64,000 nt of DNA from Yoonia sp. (GTDB lineage Bacteria > Pseudomonadota > Alphaproteobacteria > Rhodobacterales > Rhodobacteraceae). Below, piece after piece: positions 17,611 through 26,251 of the stretch; position 1 is the first letter of the stretch, and every line of letters starts with the position of its first letter. The stretch is taken from positions 20,214 through 84,213 of the forward strand of contig NZ_JANQTS010000098.1 of assembly GCF_030731595.1 (NCBI RefSeq), given 5' to 3'. The translations under genes were made by a program, and so were the position numbers. A model generated the notes under the pieces. The model saw only the letters and a list, made by a program, of their open reading frames with translations, searched no databases and was not told where the DNA came from.

Positions 17611-19038
17611 TCACTCGGCGGCAACCGTGGCGGCTTGACCCAGATACTCCAACATTGCGGTGGCGGCGTCACGCCCATCGCGAATGGCCCAGACAACAAG
17701 CGAAGCACCGCGCACGATGTCGCCAGCAGCATAGACACCTTCAAGGCTGGTGGCACCGGAGCCAAAGTCTGCCTTGATGGTACCCCAGCGTGTCACTTCC
17801 AGTCCTTCAACCCCCCAAAGCTGGGGCAGGTCTTCTGGCTCGAAGCCCAGCGCCTTGATCACGATGTCAGCGCCTTCGACATAGTCGGCACCCTCAATCA
17901 CCTCAGGTGCCTGACGACCTGTTGCATCCGGTGCGCCAAGGCGCATTTTCTGTACCTTCACGCCAGTGACTGCATCGCCCTCAAACCCATCAGGCGCAGA
18001 GAGCCAGACAAATTCGACACCTTCTTCCTCGGCGTTCTGCACTTCGCGCTGCGAACCGGGCATGTTGGCCTTGTCCCGGCGATAGAGGCACTTCACGCTT
18101 TGCGCACCTTGGCGGATCGCTGTGCGGACACAGTCCATAGCGGTATCACCGCCACCGATCACGACCACCCGCTTGCCGCTGGCATTCAGTTCGCCGCTGT
18201 CAAATGCGGGCACGTCATCACCAAAGGACTTGCGGTTGCTCGCGGTCAGATAGTCGATTGCATTCACGATGCCTTCGGCTCCTGAATCTGGCAGATCCCT
18301 TGTCTTGTAGACACCGGTTGCGATCAGTACGGCGTCATGCTTTCCACGGATTGCATCAAAGGACAGATCCTCGCCGACGTTGCAGTTCAGCACGAACTGC
18401 ACGCCGCCATCCTCAAGCTGGGCCATGCGTTGCATCACGATGTCTTTTTCCAGCTTGAAACCGGGGATACCATAGGTCAGCAACCCGCCCCCGCGGTCAT
18501 AGCGGTCGTAAACAGTGATCTGAATACCCTGACGGCGCAACATATCTGCCGCGGCAAGGCCAGCAGGACCCGCCCCGATGATACCAACGCTCTCGGACCG
18601 CTCTGCATGAGGGCGGATCGGCTTGACCCATCCCTGTTCAAACGCGGTATCTGTGATGTACTTCTCGACCGAGCCGATGGTGACGGTGCCATGGCCGGAT
18701 TGCTCAATCACGCAATTGCCTTCGCAAAGGCGATCCTGCGGGCAGATGCGTCCGCAGATTTCAGGGAAGGTATTGGTGGCCTGACTGATTTCATAGGCTT
18801 CTTCCAACCGGCCTTCGGCCGTCAGGCGCAGCCAATCAGGGATATTGTTGTGCAAAGGACAATGGGTCTGGCAGTAGGGAACACCACACTGGCTGCAACG
18901 GCTTGCCTGCTCTTCCGCCTTGTCACGCGCATACTCTGCATAGATTTCGCCAAAGTCCTGCTTGCGCAGGTTTGGAGGGCGCTTTTCGGGCATATCCCGG
19001 GCGACCTGTGTGAACTTCAACATCTTTTGGCCAGCCAT
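17611..19038 (-). CDS. gltD: glutamate synthase small subunit
   Basis: A 475-residue flavoprotein that passes electrons from NADPH to GltB. Two N-terminal cysteine clusters (CSQCGVPYCQTHCP and ICGRICPQDRLCEGNC) bind the 4Fe-4S centres; the FAD site is GIIGAGPAGLAAAD and the NADPH site VIGGGDTAMDCVRT. The C-terminal GVYAAGDIVRGASLVVWAI closes the FAD fold. It is the first gene of gltD-A-B-gltB on the minus strand. The upstream region (19039-19255) is shared with the divergent uppP gene. Confidence 0.96.
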   Translation of the reverse strand: MAGQKMLKFTQVARDMPEKRPPNLRKQDFGEIYAEYARDKAEEQASRCSQCGVPYCQTHCPLHNNIPDWLRLTAEGRLEEAYEISQATNTFPEICGRICPQDRLCEGNCVIEQSGHGTVTIGSVEKYITDTAFEQGWVKPIRPHAERSESVGIIGAGPAGLAAADMLRRQGIQITVYDRYDRGGGLLTYGIPGFKLEKDIVMQRMAQLEDGGVQFVLNCNVGEDLSFDAIRGKHDAVLIATGVYKTRDLPDSGAEGIVNAIDYLTASNRKSFGDDVPAFDSGELNASGKRVVVIGGGDTAMDCVRTAIRQGAQSVKCLYRRDKANMPGSQREVQNAEEEGVEFVWLSAPDGFEGDAVTGVKVQKMRLGAPDATGRQAPEVIEGADYVEGADIVIKALGFEPEDLPQLWGVEGLEVTRWGTIKADFGSGATSLEGVYAAGDIVRGASLVVWAIRDGRDAATAMLEYLGQAATVAAE

Positions 19039-19111
19039 GTGCCATCCTCCCGGAATTCGTCAGAGAATGCCTTTTAAAACGCGCTATTTGAAATGAAAAG
19101 GCAGTATTACT

Positions 19112-19195
19112 GACCTATATACGATTAAATCTCAGCGCCGTGGTGGTAGTTGGTGTCATTTATCGCATTTTTAGGTCCGGTTTGCGACCTATATA
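19112..19195. promoter_or_regulatory. direct repeat and inverted repeat between gltD and uppP
   Basis: GACCTATATA occurs at 19112-19121 and again at 19186-19195. The second copy is also the right arm of the perfect inverted repeat TAGGTC (19172-19177) / GACCTA (19186-19191). The region is AT-rich and lies between divergent genes. It could hold an operator or duplicated -10 elements; the regulator is unknown. Confidence 0.45.
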
Positions 19196-19205
19196 TGCTC
19201 TTTCC

Positions 19206-19259
19206 ATGAAACTATTGGCGGTTAGGTTGAGGCGACCGAATCAAAGTCCGGACACATGA
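19206..19259 (+). CDS. possible leader ORF of uppP
   Basis: A 17-codon frame, MKLLAVRLRRPNQSPDT, too short for normal gene finding. Its TGA overlaps the uppP start codon as ATGA, the same overlap used by genuine coupled genes in this window. It has no clear ribosome-binding site. It may couple translation to uppP or be a chance frame. Confidence 0.3.
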   Translation: MKLLAVRLRRPNQSPDT

Positions 19260-20059
19260 CAACATTCAATTTACTCCTCATCGCCCTGATCCAAGGCATA
19301 ACTGAATTCCTGCCGGTGTCTTCGTCGGGTCACTTGATCCTGCTCCCGTCTCTCACGGGTCTGGAAGATCAGGGACAGGTGATCGATGTGGCGGCCCATG
19401 TGGGCACGCTTGCAGCTGTTGTGTTGTACTTCTGGTCGGATGTCAGGCTGGCACTTGCAGGCACGATGCGACTTGTTCGGGGAAAGGTCGACACCAAGGG
19501 GGCTTTCCTTGCTCTCTGCCTGTTGATCGCGACAGTGCCCGTGATCGTTGTCGGCTTTCTCTTGAAGATCACCGGTTTGTCGGACGCCATGCGCGGTATC
19601 GCGGTCATCGGCTGGGCGATGATCATCTTTGGCATCTTGCTCTATTGGGCAGACCAGACCGGGCCGATCGAGAAAACAACCGAGACGTGGTCGCTCAAGG
19701 ACGCATTCAAGATGGGGCTTTGGCAGGCGGTGGCACTGATCCCCGGCACGTCACGCTCTGGGATCACGATCACGGCGGGACGGATGCTGGGCTATACCCG
19801 CACCGATGCAGCCAGATTGTCGATGCTGATGTCGATCCCGACAATCATCGCCTCTGCCGCACTCTTGAGCCTTGATGTGATCGGATCAGCCGATTCCGGC
19901 GCGCTACGCGATATCGGGATCGTCGCGACCATGTCATTTGCAGCTGCGCTTCTGGCACTCACCCTGATGATGCGGTTGCTGAAATCAGTAAGCTTCACAC
20001 CCTATGTGATCTACCGGATTGCCCTTGGCGTCGTCTTGCTCTGGATCGCTTATACTTAA
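19256..20059 (+). CDS. uppP: undecaprenyl-diphosphatase
   Basis: A 267-residue inner-membrane protein with about eight helices and the two BacA/UppP signatures: ITEFLPVSSSGHL near the N-terminus and PGTSRSGITITAGR in the middle. It recycles undecaprenyl diphosphate to the monophosphate carrier used by peptidoglycan and surface polysaccharide assembly, which fits the polysaccharide genes further along. Its stop overlaps that of the convergent NDUFA9-like gene by 4 bp. Confidence 0.95.
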   Translation: MTTFNLLLIALIQGITEFLPVSSSGHLILLPSLTGLEDQGQVIDVAAHVGTLAAVVLYFWSDVRLALAGTMRLVRGKVDTKGAFLALCLLIATVPVIVVGFLLKITGLSDAMRGIAVIGWAMIIFGILLYWADQTGPIEKTTETWSLKDAFKMGLWQAVALIPGTSRSGITITAGRMLGYTRTDAARLSMLMSIPTIIASAALLSLDVIGSADSGALRDIGIVATMSFAAALLALTLMMRLLKSVSFTPYVIYRIALGVVLLWIAYT

Positions 20060-21036
20060 GCCCGCAGATTCTTGGCCGATTCCTTGATCGCGGCATACTG
20101 GCCCGAGGGACGGAAGCGCCACAGATAATCCGGCAAGACAGCCTCCATCGCGGTGGGCTGGATGCCCAGCGCTTCAAAACCACGCGCGGTATCCGACACC
20201 ACATTATCTACCGCAAGATTAATCACCTGATCCTTGGTAACAGGGCCCTTGATCAAACCAAAGGAAACCGCGCGCAAAACGCCAAATCCAAAGGCCATAA
20301 CACGCGCCGCCCAGAAAGGCGTATCGACAATCAACCGGCGGCGGCGGATCACACCCAACATCAACTGCATCAATTCGCGGAATGTATGCACATCGGGACC
20401 ACCGAGTTCGTAAATGCCGCCTGCAACTTGACCCGTCACCCCCTTTACGGCAGCAGCAGCCACATCATCAACAAAGACCGGTTGAAACCGGGTTCCTGCG
20501 CCAATAATAGGCAGGATAGGTCCAAGACGGGACATGCCCGCAAAGCGGTTAAAAAACTGGTCTTCAGCACCAAAGATGATCGACGGGCGCAAGATCACGG
20601 CATCAGGCATATATTGCAGAACGCCCGCCTCGCCCGCTGCTTTGGTTTGCGAATATTGGCTGGGAGCCTCTGCGTCCGCCCCAATAGCAGAGATATGGAC
20701 CATGCGGGCAACGCCATGCGCCGCTGCGATACGTGCAATACGCGCGGCACCTTCAGCCTGGACTGCCGCAAAGGTATTCTTGCCGGTTTCATCCAGCACG
20801 CCCACGCAATTGACGACGGCATCGGCGCCTTGGGTCACGGCGGCAACACTGGCATCATCGCGGATATTGCAAAAGACGGGCTCGACCTGCCCCACGACAC
20901 CATAAGGGCGCACGAACATCGCCTCGTTGGTATTGCGGACGGCCACGCGAACGCGCCAGCCCTCTTTCGCCATACGGCGGGCAATATAGCGGCCGACAAA
21001 ACCGGATCCGCCAAAAATGGTGACAAGCTTGGACAT
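20056..21036 (-). CDS. complex I NDUFA9-subunit-like NAD(P)-binding protein
   Basis: A 326-residue atypical short-chain dehydrogenase. The Rossmann motif FGGSGFVGRYIAR opens the protein, followed by VVNCVGVLDETG, MVHISAIGAD and YSQTKAAGE. Alphaproteobacterial homologues resemble the NDUFA9 accessory subunit of respiratory complex I. No nuo genes are nearby, so participation in complex I is by homology only. A quinone-related role is an alternative often suggested for this family. Confidence 0.88.
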   Translation of the reverse strand: MSKLVTIFGGSGFVGRYIARRMAKEGWRVRVAVRNTNEAMFVRPYGVVGQVEPVFCNIRDDASVAAVTQGADAVVNCVGVLDETGKNTFAAVQAEGAARIARIAAAHGVARMVHISAIGADAEAPSQYSQTKAAGEAGVLQYMPDAVILRPSIIFGAEDQFFNRFAGMSRLGPILPIIGAGTRFQPVFVDDVAAAAVKGVTGQVAGGIYELGGPDVHTFRELMQLMLGVIRRRRLIVDTPFWAARVMAFGFGVLRAVSFGLIKGPVTKDQVINLAVDNVVSDTARGFEALGIQPTAMEAVLPDYLWRFRPSGQYAAIKESAKNLRA

Positions 21037-21189
21037 CGCTGGACCTCGTGCAATTGCAGGGGTGGTTTACCTGCCCCCCCCAGAGCAGACAAGCCGCAAT
21101 CCGGAGGATTCAGGCAAGGCAGTCGATTTTGTCTTCGAATCGCGTTGACAGTACCCCCAAGCGGGCTTAAATCCCGCCGAACGTGACCT

Positions 21190-21276
21190 GCCCAGGTGGC
21201 GGAATTGGTAGACGCGCCAGCTTCAGGTGCTGGTGTCTGTATGGACGTGGAGGTTCGAGTCCTCTCCTGGGCACCA
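21190..21276 (+). tRNA. tRNA-Leu (CAG)
   Basis: An 87-nt tRNA with encoded CCA. Acceptor GCCCAGG pairs with CCTGGGC; anticodon stem CCAGC/GCTGG encloses TTCAGGT with anticodon CAG; there is a long variable arm as in class II tRNAs, and the T-loop is TTCGAGT. It marks the change from housekeeping to surface and accessory genes. Confidence 0.97.
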
Positions 21277-21313
21277 TTACTAATCTAAAAATACATTTAC
21301 TTCATATGTTTAG

Positions 21314-21331
21314 AAGATCCTCTTGGATCTT
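21314..21331 (+). terminator. hairpin downstream of tRNA-Leu
   Basis: Perfect 7-bp stem AAGATCC/GGATCTT with a TCTT loop, 38 bp after the tRNA. Only a short T-stretch is included, so termination is likely but not certain. Confidence 0.5.
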
Positions 21332-21353
21332 TATCCCACAGCCTATCCCACAG
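21332..21353 (+). repeat. paired direct repeat next to tRNA-Leu
   Basis: TATCCCACAG occurs twice with a 12-bp period (21332-21341 and 21344-21353), 56 bp beyond the tRNA 3' end. Closely spaced short direct repeats at this place resemble arm-type binding sites of tyrosine recombinases, but no integrase gene or second copy of the tRNA end is found here. Confidence 0.45.
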
Positions 21354-21933
21354 TCTTTGGATCGCTTGGCATGTTTCGATATGTCAGCGAGGCCACTACT
21401 GCTTTGGTTGGTACATTCTGGTGTAGTCGAAGTCTCAATTGCCTCTTTTCGCTTGCAGGTCAGTTCAATGAACCGTGGAGGGCGGCAAGGGCAAAGCCCG
21501 TCCTGCGGCCTGGCGGGGCCGTGACAACCGGGTGGAGGGCGTGAATTTGGGAGGGAACCGCGCGCCAGCGCGTGAGAGGAAAGCGGTCCCTGTCCACTGT
21601 TGATGCCAAGGCTGCCGCCAAGCGGGTGCTGTCGTTGATTTCTGGCAGGTGGCCTCTGCACGTTGGGCAACCATTGGGAACTGCGTCACGCTTGGAATCG
21701 ACCGTTTGAGACCGATCCCGTGTGAAACAGTTTCTTGACTTGATCGCGAGCGGGCACATCACGCGCAAGATTTTCGCTGCGGTTGAGATCATGGAATCAA
21801 ACGATACGCCCGCCAGCGACTTTCTATGTATTTATCGCATGAATTCAGGCGCTTGCGCCTAAAAGTACGGACTCTGGTGTGCCACTTTTGGCTCGGGGAG
21901 TATTGTCGGGCGGCTTGAACGAAAAATCGCTCG
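21354..21933. other. 580-bp region without a convincing gene
   Basis: Several overlapping short frames on both strands exist, none with a good start, a ribosome-binding site or a recognisable motif. The GC-rich middle part (21470-21720) could be decayed coding sequence. No tRNA or known RNA was seen. Confidence 0.5.
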
Positions 21934-21992
21934 GGTTAACCTCTGTCAAAGAACACATCCAAAAAAGGATTAGAATCACGCTTAGGTTAACC
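21934..21992 (+). promoter_or_regulatory. two GGTTAACC palindromes upstream of the stress protein
   Basis: Identical 8-bp palindromes at 21934-21941 and 21985-21992 are 51 bp apart, about five helical turns. The second ends 15 bp before the start codon, so a bound protein there could control transcription. The regulator is unknown. Confidence 0.4.
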
Positions 21993-22007
21993 GAAAGGGT
22001 GAAAACG

Positions 22008-22442
22008 ATGTTCAAGAATATAACTGTTGGAATTGATGGATCAGACCATTGCTGGCGCGCTTTGGACTTGGCATGCGATCTGGCAAAGCACTACGAGGGC
22101 AAGATCCATTTGGTTCACGCTCCGGAAATTCCGCCGTCAGCGATGGTCATCGGGATTGGCGCGATTGATATGCCCGTTGATATGGAGCAGATCATGGCAA
22201 CCGGACAAGCGGTGATGGTGCAAGCCGCAAAGCGTGCACGCGCGAATGGATCAGAGCCAGCCAGCCAGATTGTGCGCATTGGCACCCCCGCATCCGAAGT
22301 TATTCACACAGCCGAGGCCACGAGTTCCGATCTGATCGTCACAGGACGGCGTGGCGTCGGCGGCATGGCAAGTCTGTTTCTGGGCAGCACCTCGCAGAAG
22401 ATCGCTCATGAGGCGCAATGTGCCGTCTTGACGGTCAAGTAG
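22008..22442 (+). CDS. universal stress protein (UspA family)
   Basis: A 144-residue single-domain Usp. It begins MFKNITVGIDGSDHCWRAL and ends with the ATP-binding pattern GRRGVGGMASLFLGSTS (G-2x-G-9x-G-S), so it belongs to the ATP-binding Usp type. A longer frame from 21879 is rejected: the ATG at 22008 follows GAAAGGG and gives the normal family N-terminus. It is probably monocistronic. Confidence 0.92.
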   Translation: MFKNITVGIDGSDHCWRALDLACDLAKHYEGKIHLVHAPEIPPSAMVIGIGAIDMPVDMEQIMATGQAVMVQAAKRARANGSEPASQIVRIGTPASEVIHTAEATSSDLIVTGRRGVGGMASLFLGSTSQKIAHEAQCAVLTVK

Positions 22443-22492
22443 CCCGATGACCGTTGGCTACGATAAAGCGGCCCCTGTCGTAGTCCGCCTGT

Positions 22493-24013
22493 CTAGCTCT
22501 GAAACAGCGGGAAACTGACCCCAAGGGCCCATGCAAGGACAATGCCCAGCGCAAGGCCAGAAGACAAAGGCCCGCTACGGCGGGAGATGTCCCGCCCCAT
22601 TGTTCCGAAGACCAGGTAGAACAGCACCAAGACCGGCGCGATCATAATGAGAAAGAACAAGCCTTGGAAATCAAGAGCAATGGCGATTCCCAATGAGATC
22701 AGGAAACTCAAGCGGACAGCGAACCGCTTGAGGAATCCGCCTGCTGCGGTCAACGCAGCATCGGCGATCATATAGGGCAGCGCGCCGATCAACATGATCC
22801 CGATAATCCAGGGCCGATCATTTGTGGGCCAGAAATTGGCTGCATAGCGGTCAAGGACAAAACCAAAGACGGCGCACCAGACCAAGAGCACACCAAATCC
22901 AGCCCAGTCGATCCGTCCAAGCGGATGTCCCCAGAGTTTCAAAAGCAGCAGTTGCATTCCACCGTAGATCAGCAGGTGCAGACCGAGGTAATCAGCCACC
23001 AGAACAGGCAGAAAACCGGGGTTTAGCGGCACCGCCAAAAGCGGTGCAAAAAGTGCGGGCACAAGCAGGACAAGCGCGGTTTGCTTCTTGCCAAGCACCA
23101 GTGGTGTGCTGTGACCCCTGGGCACGATCTTGGCAATCCGCCGGAAAAGCAGCACGAGCCCCGCAAGCACCCCCAGAATAGCCCAGCCGCTTGGCAAAAT
23201 CGTAGTGTCAGAGGTCCGCGCATAGGTCTGGTCAAGCCAGTCCAATACGGCACGGCGTCCGATACGACTGTGCAACACCGACACATGCTCGGAAAAAGGG
23301 GCGACAACAGCGCGGCGGATGACCGCGCCGTTGATTGCCACATCGCCTTCTGATGCGGCCGGATCAACCATACGCAATGCCTCTAGACCAAACGCGCGCA
23401 ACCCCGGCTCCCATGCGCCGGTGACAAGCAACAAATTGGTCGGGGTGACTTCGTCAATGACTTGTGAAAATGCAGAGATCAGGACGACTGCACCGATTTC
23501 CGGGCGGGTCGCGGCAACGCGCACAAGAATGTCGGTCGCCATAGAGTGACCCAAAAGAGTGACCGGCTTGCCACCAGAACCCAGAGCATTGATCACCTCT
23601 ATCGTCTGCTCGACCAAGAGCCGCGTCGTACCATCGACCGATGCAACATCACCGGACATTGGCGCAGGGTGTCGCCCATGGCCCAGAAACTCGAAAACAT
23701 AGACCTGATAGCCGGCCCGCGCCAAAGGCATGGCATAGCCTTGCATCATCTGTTCAGATCCCGCGAAACCATGCGCCATGATAACAATCGGGCCGTCCGC
23801 AGATGGAACTGCATAGGCGGTGACGGGTGTTTGACCGACGTTGAAACGTGTGATTTCCACGCCGTGACGTGCAAATTCCAAGATCGCGAGCGATCCTAAA
23901 ATCATTGCGACCGCCAGAAAAGCTCTCAGTTTTCCAACTCCTGTAATCTCGGCTTGACCGCTTGCGTTGAACCGAACGGTCGCACCTGCGTTGCGCAATC
24001 TTTGATAAGCCAA
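22493..24013 (-). CDS. membrane-anchored alpha/beta hydrolase
   Basis: A 506-residue protein. After one N-terminal membrane helix (about 29-46) comes an alpha/beta-hydrolase domain: IVIMAHGFAGSEQ (oxyanion region), then the nucleophile elbow LLGHSMATD, within roughly residues 60-270. The C-terminal half has about seven further membrane helices. Such hydrolase-plus-membrane architecture is uncommon; substrate unknown. The frame opens with TTG at 24013 and has no upstream ATG, so the start is uncertain. It lies 37 bp after the GT8 gene on the same strand. Confidence 0.78.
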   Translation of the reverse strand: MAYQRLRNAGATVRFNASGQAEITGVGKLRAFLAVAMILGSLAILEFARHGVEITRFNVGQTPVTAYAVPSADGPIVIMAHGFAGSEQMMQGYAMPLARAGYQVYVFEFLGHGRHPAPMSGDVASVDGTTRLLVEQTIEVINALGSGGKPVTLLGHSMATDILVRVAATRPEIGAVVLISAFSQVIDEVTPTNLLLVTGAWEPGLRAFGLEALRMVDPAASEGDVAINGAVIRRAVVAPFSEHVSVLHSRIGRRAVLDWLDQTYARTSDTTILPSGWAILGVLAGLVLLFRRIAKIVPRGHSTPLVLGKKQTALVLLVPALFAPLLAVPLNPGFLPVLVADYLGLHLLIYGGMQLLLLKLWGHPLGRIDWAGFGVLLVWCAVFGFVLDRYAANFWPTNDRPWIIGIMLIGALPYMIADAALTAAGGFLKRFAVRLSFLISLGIAIALDFQGLFFLIMIAPVLVLFYLVFGTMGRDISRRSGPLSSGLALGIVLAWALGVSFPLFQS

Positions 24014-24050
24014 GCAACAATCATGCCAAACGTCACATTCTTACCGCAGG

Positions 24051-25028
24051 TCATTCTTCAGCCAACATATCATCTGGGAACCGCCGCAAATATCGGCGGA
24101 GTTGGCGGGCACGCAAGATGTTCTTGATCGTGAGCCGCGCGATGTAGGCGGCAGACACATCGCTGGCTTTCAAAACCTTGATTTCATCCATCTCAGGAAA
24201 ATGCAGGTTCAAGAACGCGCGAAATGCAATCGCGAACCGGGGTGGGAGTTTCCCTTCGATGTCGTTCCAGGGCTTTCGAGGGCCAATGAAGTGAGTGATG
24301 GCCACTGGCACCATAACTTCAAAATAGGCTGATCGCACCGGCTGCTGCCAGTTCCAGATCGGACTCAACTCGGCCCAATCTCCCTTGAGGACGCAGTTCA
24401 GCAGTTCTTGATCATGTTGCCGAAGCTTGTCGTTGTTCTCGCGCCCATAGGCTATGCATCGTTCAAGGATCTTCTGACTCCGAAAAGTCGCGACATCGAT
24501 CAGCAAGACGCCGCTGTTGAAATATTTCTCGGGCCCAATGCCCATATTGGCAAAGTCGGCCATATGCCGGCTTGGCTTGGTCCACTGTTGGTTGTCTCGC
24601 ACTGCTGCAAGAGCATGCCCGCCAAGGTTTACGTCAAACAGCGAAACAAGCCCGCCACCGTGAATAAAGATATCGGCGTCCAGATAAAGCAGCCGCTCAT
24701 ATTCATCTGCAAAGACTTCCGGCAAAACGAGCCGATGATAAACGGCTTCAGTGCGTCGCTCGTCGATGTAAAGACCATCAAACATGCCATCCGTTGCAAT
24801 GGTGGCGAGGCGAATTTTCAAGTCGGACAGCGTGTCTGGAACGCTCATTCCTTCGGGCGCACAAACAACAATATCAAAATCGCTATGTCTTGAAGTATGT
24901 GCCAGCTGACTTGCCGCAAAAATTGCGTAGGGGAAATACGTCTCATCAACGCAAAAAACAACGGCTCTTGAACTCTGGGCTGGGCGAGATGTGGTCTTGC
25001 GTGGCTGCATTGCGATGCTTCCGCTCAT
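24051..25028 (-). CDS. glycosyltransferase family 8-like protein
   Basis: A 325-residue cytoplasmic protein with the GT8 layout: VVFCVDETYFPYAIFAASQL at the N-terminus, the metal-binding DxD motif in LLYLDADIFIHGG, FNSGVLLIDVATF and LRQHDQELLNCVLKGDW. GT8 enzymes transfer hexoses from nucleotide sugars with retention. It starts a minus-strand group with the membrane hydrolase. The acceptor may be a surface polysaccharide given the nearby genes. Confidence 0.85.
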   Translation of the reverse strand: MSGSIAMQPRKTTSRPAQSSRAVVFCVDETYFPYAIFAASQLAHTSRHSDFDIVVCAPEGMSVPDTLSDLKIRLATIATDGMFDGLYIDERRTEAVYHRLVLPEVFADEYERLLYLDADIFIHGGGLVSLFDVNLGGHALAAVRDNQQWTKPSRHMADFANMGIGPEKYFNSGVLLIDVATFRSQKILERCIAYGRENNDKLRQHDQELLNCVLKGDWAELSPIWNWQQPVRSAYFEVMVPVAITHFIGPRKPWNDIEGKLPPRFAIAFRAFLNLHFPEMDEIKVLKASDVSAAYIARLTIKNILRARQLRRYLRRFPDDMLAEE

Positions 25029-25573
25029 TCTTCATAAAGTGCCGCAGCTAGCAGTCCTTTGATCATTTCGGGACACGCGCGTCGTCATGGTTTCGTCCAG
25101 AGATCGCGCCAGCCTAAAACTCCTGCATCTCGGCGTACCGCAACTTGTCCCGTCGATCATCCAATGATCTCGATCTAGGAATATCATCAGACACCGGACA
25201 ATCAACCCTCCCGCAGGCTTTGCTTTGGGGGCCTACCGCTAGTCGACCCAGATCTTTACGCTGAAGCGCAACGCCGAGCACAACCATCGCAGGCTTTTGC
25301 TGGATTTCCTGGGAGCCGGTTCAAGCATGTTTGGGCTTTGTTGTGGTTCTCTTTCGCGCCGATCGAGATCTCGACCTGAGACGAGAAATGCGTCGGATCA
25401 TGTTTGGCGGACTTTTGTGTTCAGCGGGCTGATCCCATCCGCGTCACCACAAAGCTGCGCTGCCATAACGCTTCGGAGCGAGGGGATTAAGCAATCACTC
25501 GAAAGCTCAGGGCGGCGTCGCAAAAACGTGTTCACGCGACGCTGCCTTTTCCTGCCTTGGCAGGTAATTTGGG
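25029..25573. other. 545-bp intergenic region with possible terminator
   Basis: No convincing gene; a plus-strand frame at 25297-25638 runs into the opposite gene and has no recognisable content. An inverted repeat CGTCGC (25516-25521) / GCGACG (25536-25541) lies just past the sugar-transferase stop and encloses a short CGTG/CACG hairpin that is followed by TTTTT on the minus strand, so it may terminate that gene. Confidence 0.4.
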
Positions 25574-26251
25574 TCAGTAACCTGTCCCGTTCAAAACGAC
25601 GCGGACTGTTGCGAAGAGCAACTTTACATCGTTGCTGAATGAAAGGTTCGCCACATATTCGGTATCAAAACGCGCCCGGTCCGCGAAAGAACTCTGGTTG
25701 CGCTGAGATACCTGCCAAGTCCCGGTAATCCCGGGACGTTCGAAATAGTAAGCGCGACCTGGATACATATCCACTTGTTCAGGCATCATTGGACGCGGAC
25801 CAACAAGGCTCATGTGTCCAACCAGCACATTAAACAACTGCGGCAACTCATCAAAGGAACTCTTGCGCAGAATCCAACCAGTCTTGGTAATGCGCGGGTC
25901 TTTCTTGAGTTTCTGCGTCAACGCCCATTCTGCTGCAGCTTCAGGGTTGCTGGCAAGATAGTCCTTCAGTGCCGCATCGGCATTGACCACCATCGTGCGG
26001 AGCTTCCAGATCTTGTAGATCCGACCTCCGCGACCGACGCGCTCTTGGGTATAAAAAGCGGGCCCACCATCGCGTTTCACAAGGAACGCCAAGATGGCGA
26101 CCAAAGGCAGCACGAAAGGCAGGCTGAGCAAAACACAACACACGTCAAAAAGGCGCTTCAGCCCGAGCGTATACGGACCATGTTGTGGAAGTGATGAAAC
26201 GATGGCGCGCGAATTCGCGCGCTCATGAACTTCCGAAAAATCTGCAGACAT
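25574..26251 (-). CDS. ExoY-like undecaprenyl-phosphate sugar-1-phosphate transferase, copy 1
   Basis: A 225-residue bacterial sugar transferase of the type that starts exopolysaccharide repeat units on the lipid carrier. One hydrophobic helix (about 32-55) precedes the catalytic domain with FYTQERVGRGG, WKLRTM, RKSSFDELPQLFNVL, MSLVGPRPM and RPGITGTWQVS. It is a paralogue of the gene at 26783-27460, with the same length and clearly similar sequence throughout. It is transcribed alone behind about 530 bp of non-coding DNA. Galactose or glucose phosphate as donor is not decided. Confidence 0.9.
   Translation of the reverse strand: MSADFSEVHERANSRAIVSSLPQHGPYTLGLKRLFDVCCVLLSLPFVLPLVAILAFLVKRDGGPAFYTQERVGRGGRIYKIWKLRTMVVNADAALKDYLASNPEAAAEWALTQKLKKDPRITKTGWILRKSSFDELPQLFNVLVGHMSLVGPRPMMPEQVDMYPGRAYYFERPGITGTWQVSQRNQSSFADRARFDTEYVANLSFSNDVKLLFATVRVVLNGTGY

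Noticed and set aside
21460..21792. Transposase or integrase remnant after tRNA-Leu
   Set aside because: All six frames were read; none shows DDE or tyrosine-recombinase motifs, so only the repeats are reported.
25297..25638. Plus-strand frame of 113 codons in the gap before the first ExoY-like gene
   Set aside because: No start site, composition rich in Ser and Arg like random GC-rich DNA, and it enters the opposite gene. A decayed insertion sequence was considered but no transposase motif or terminal repeat was found.
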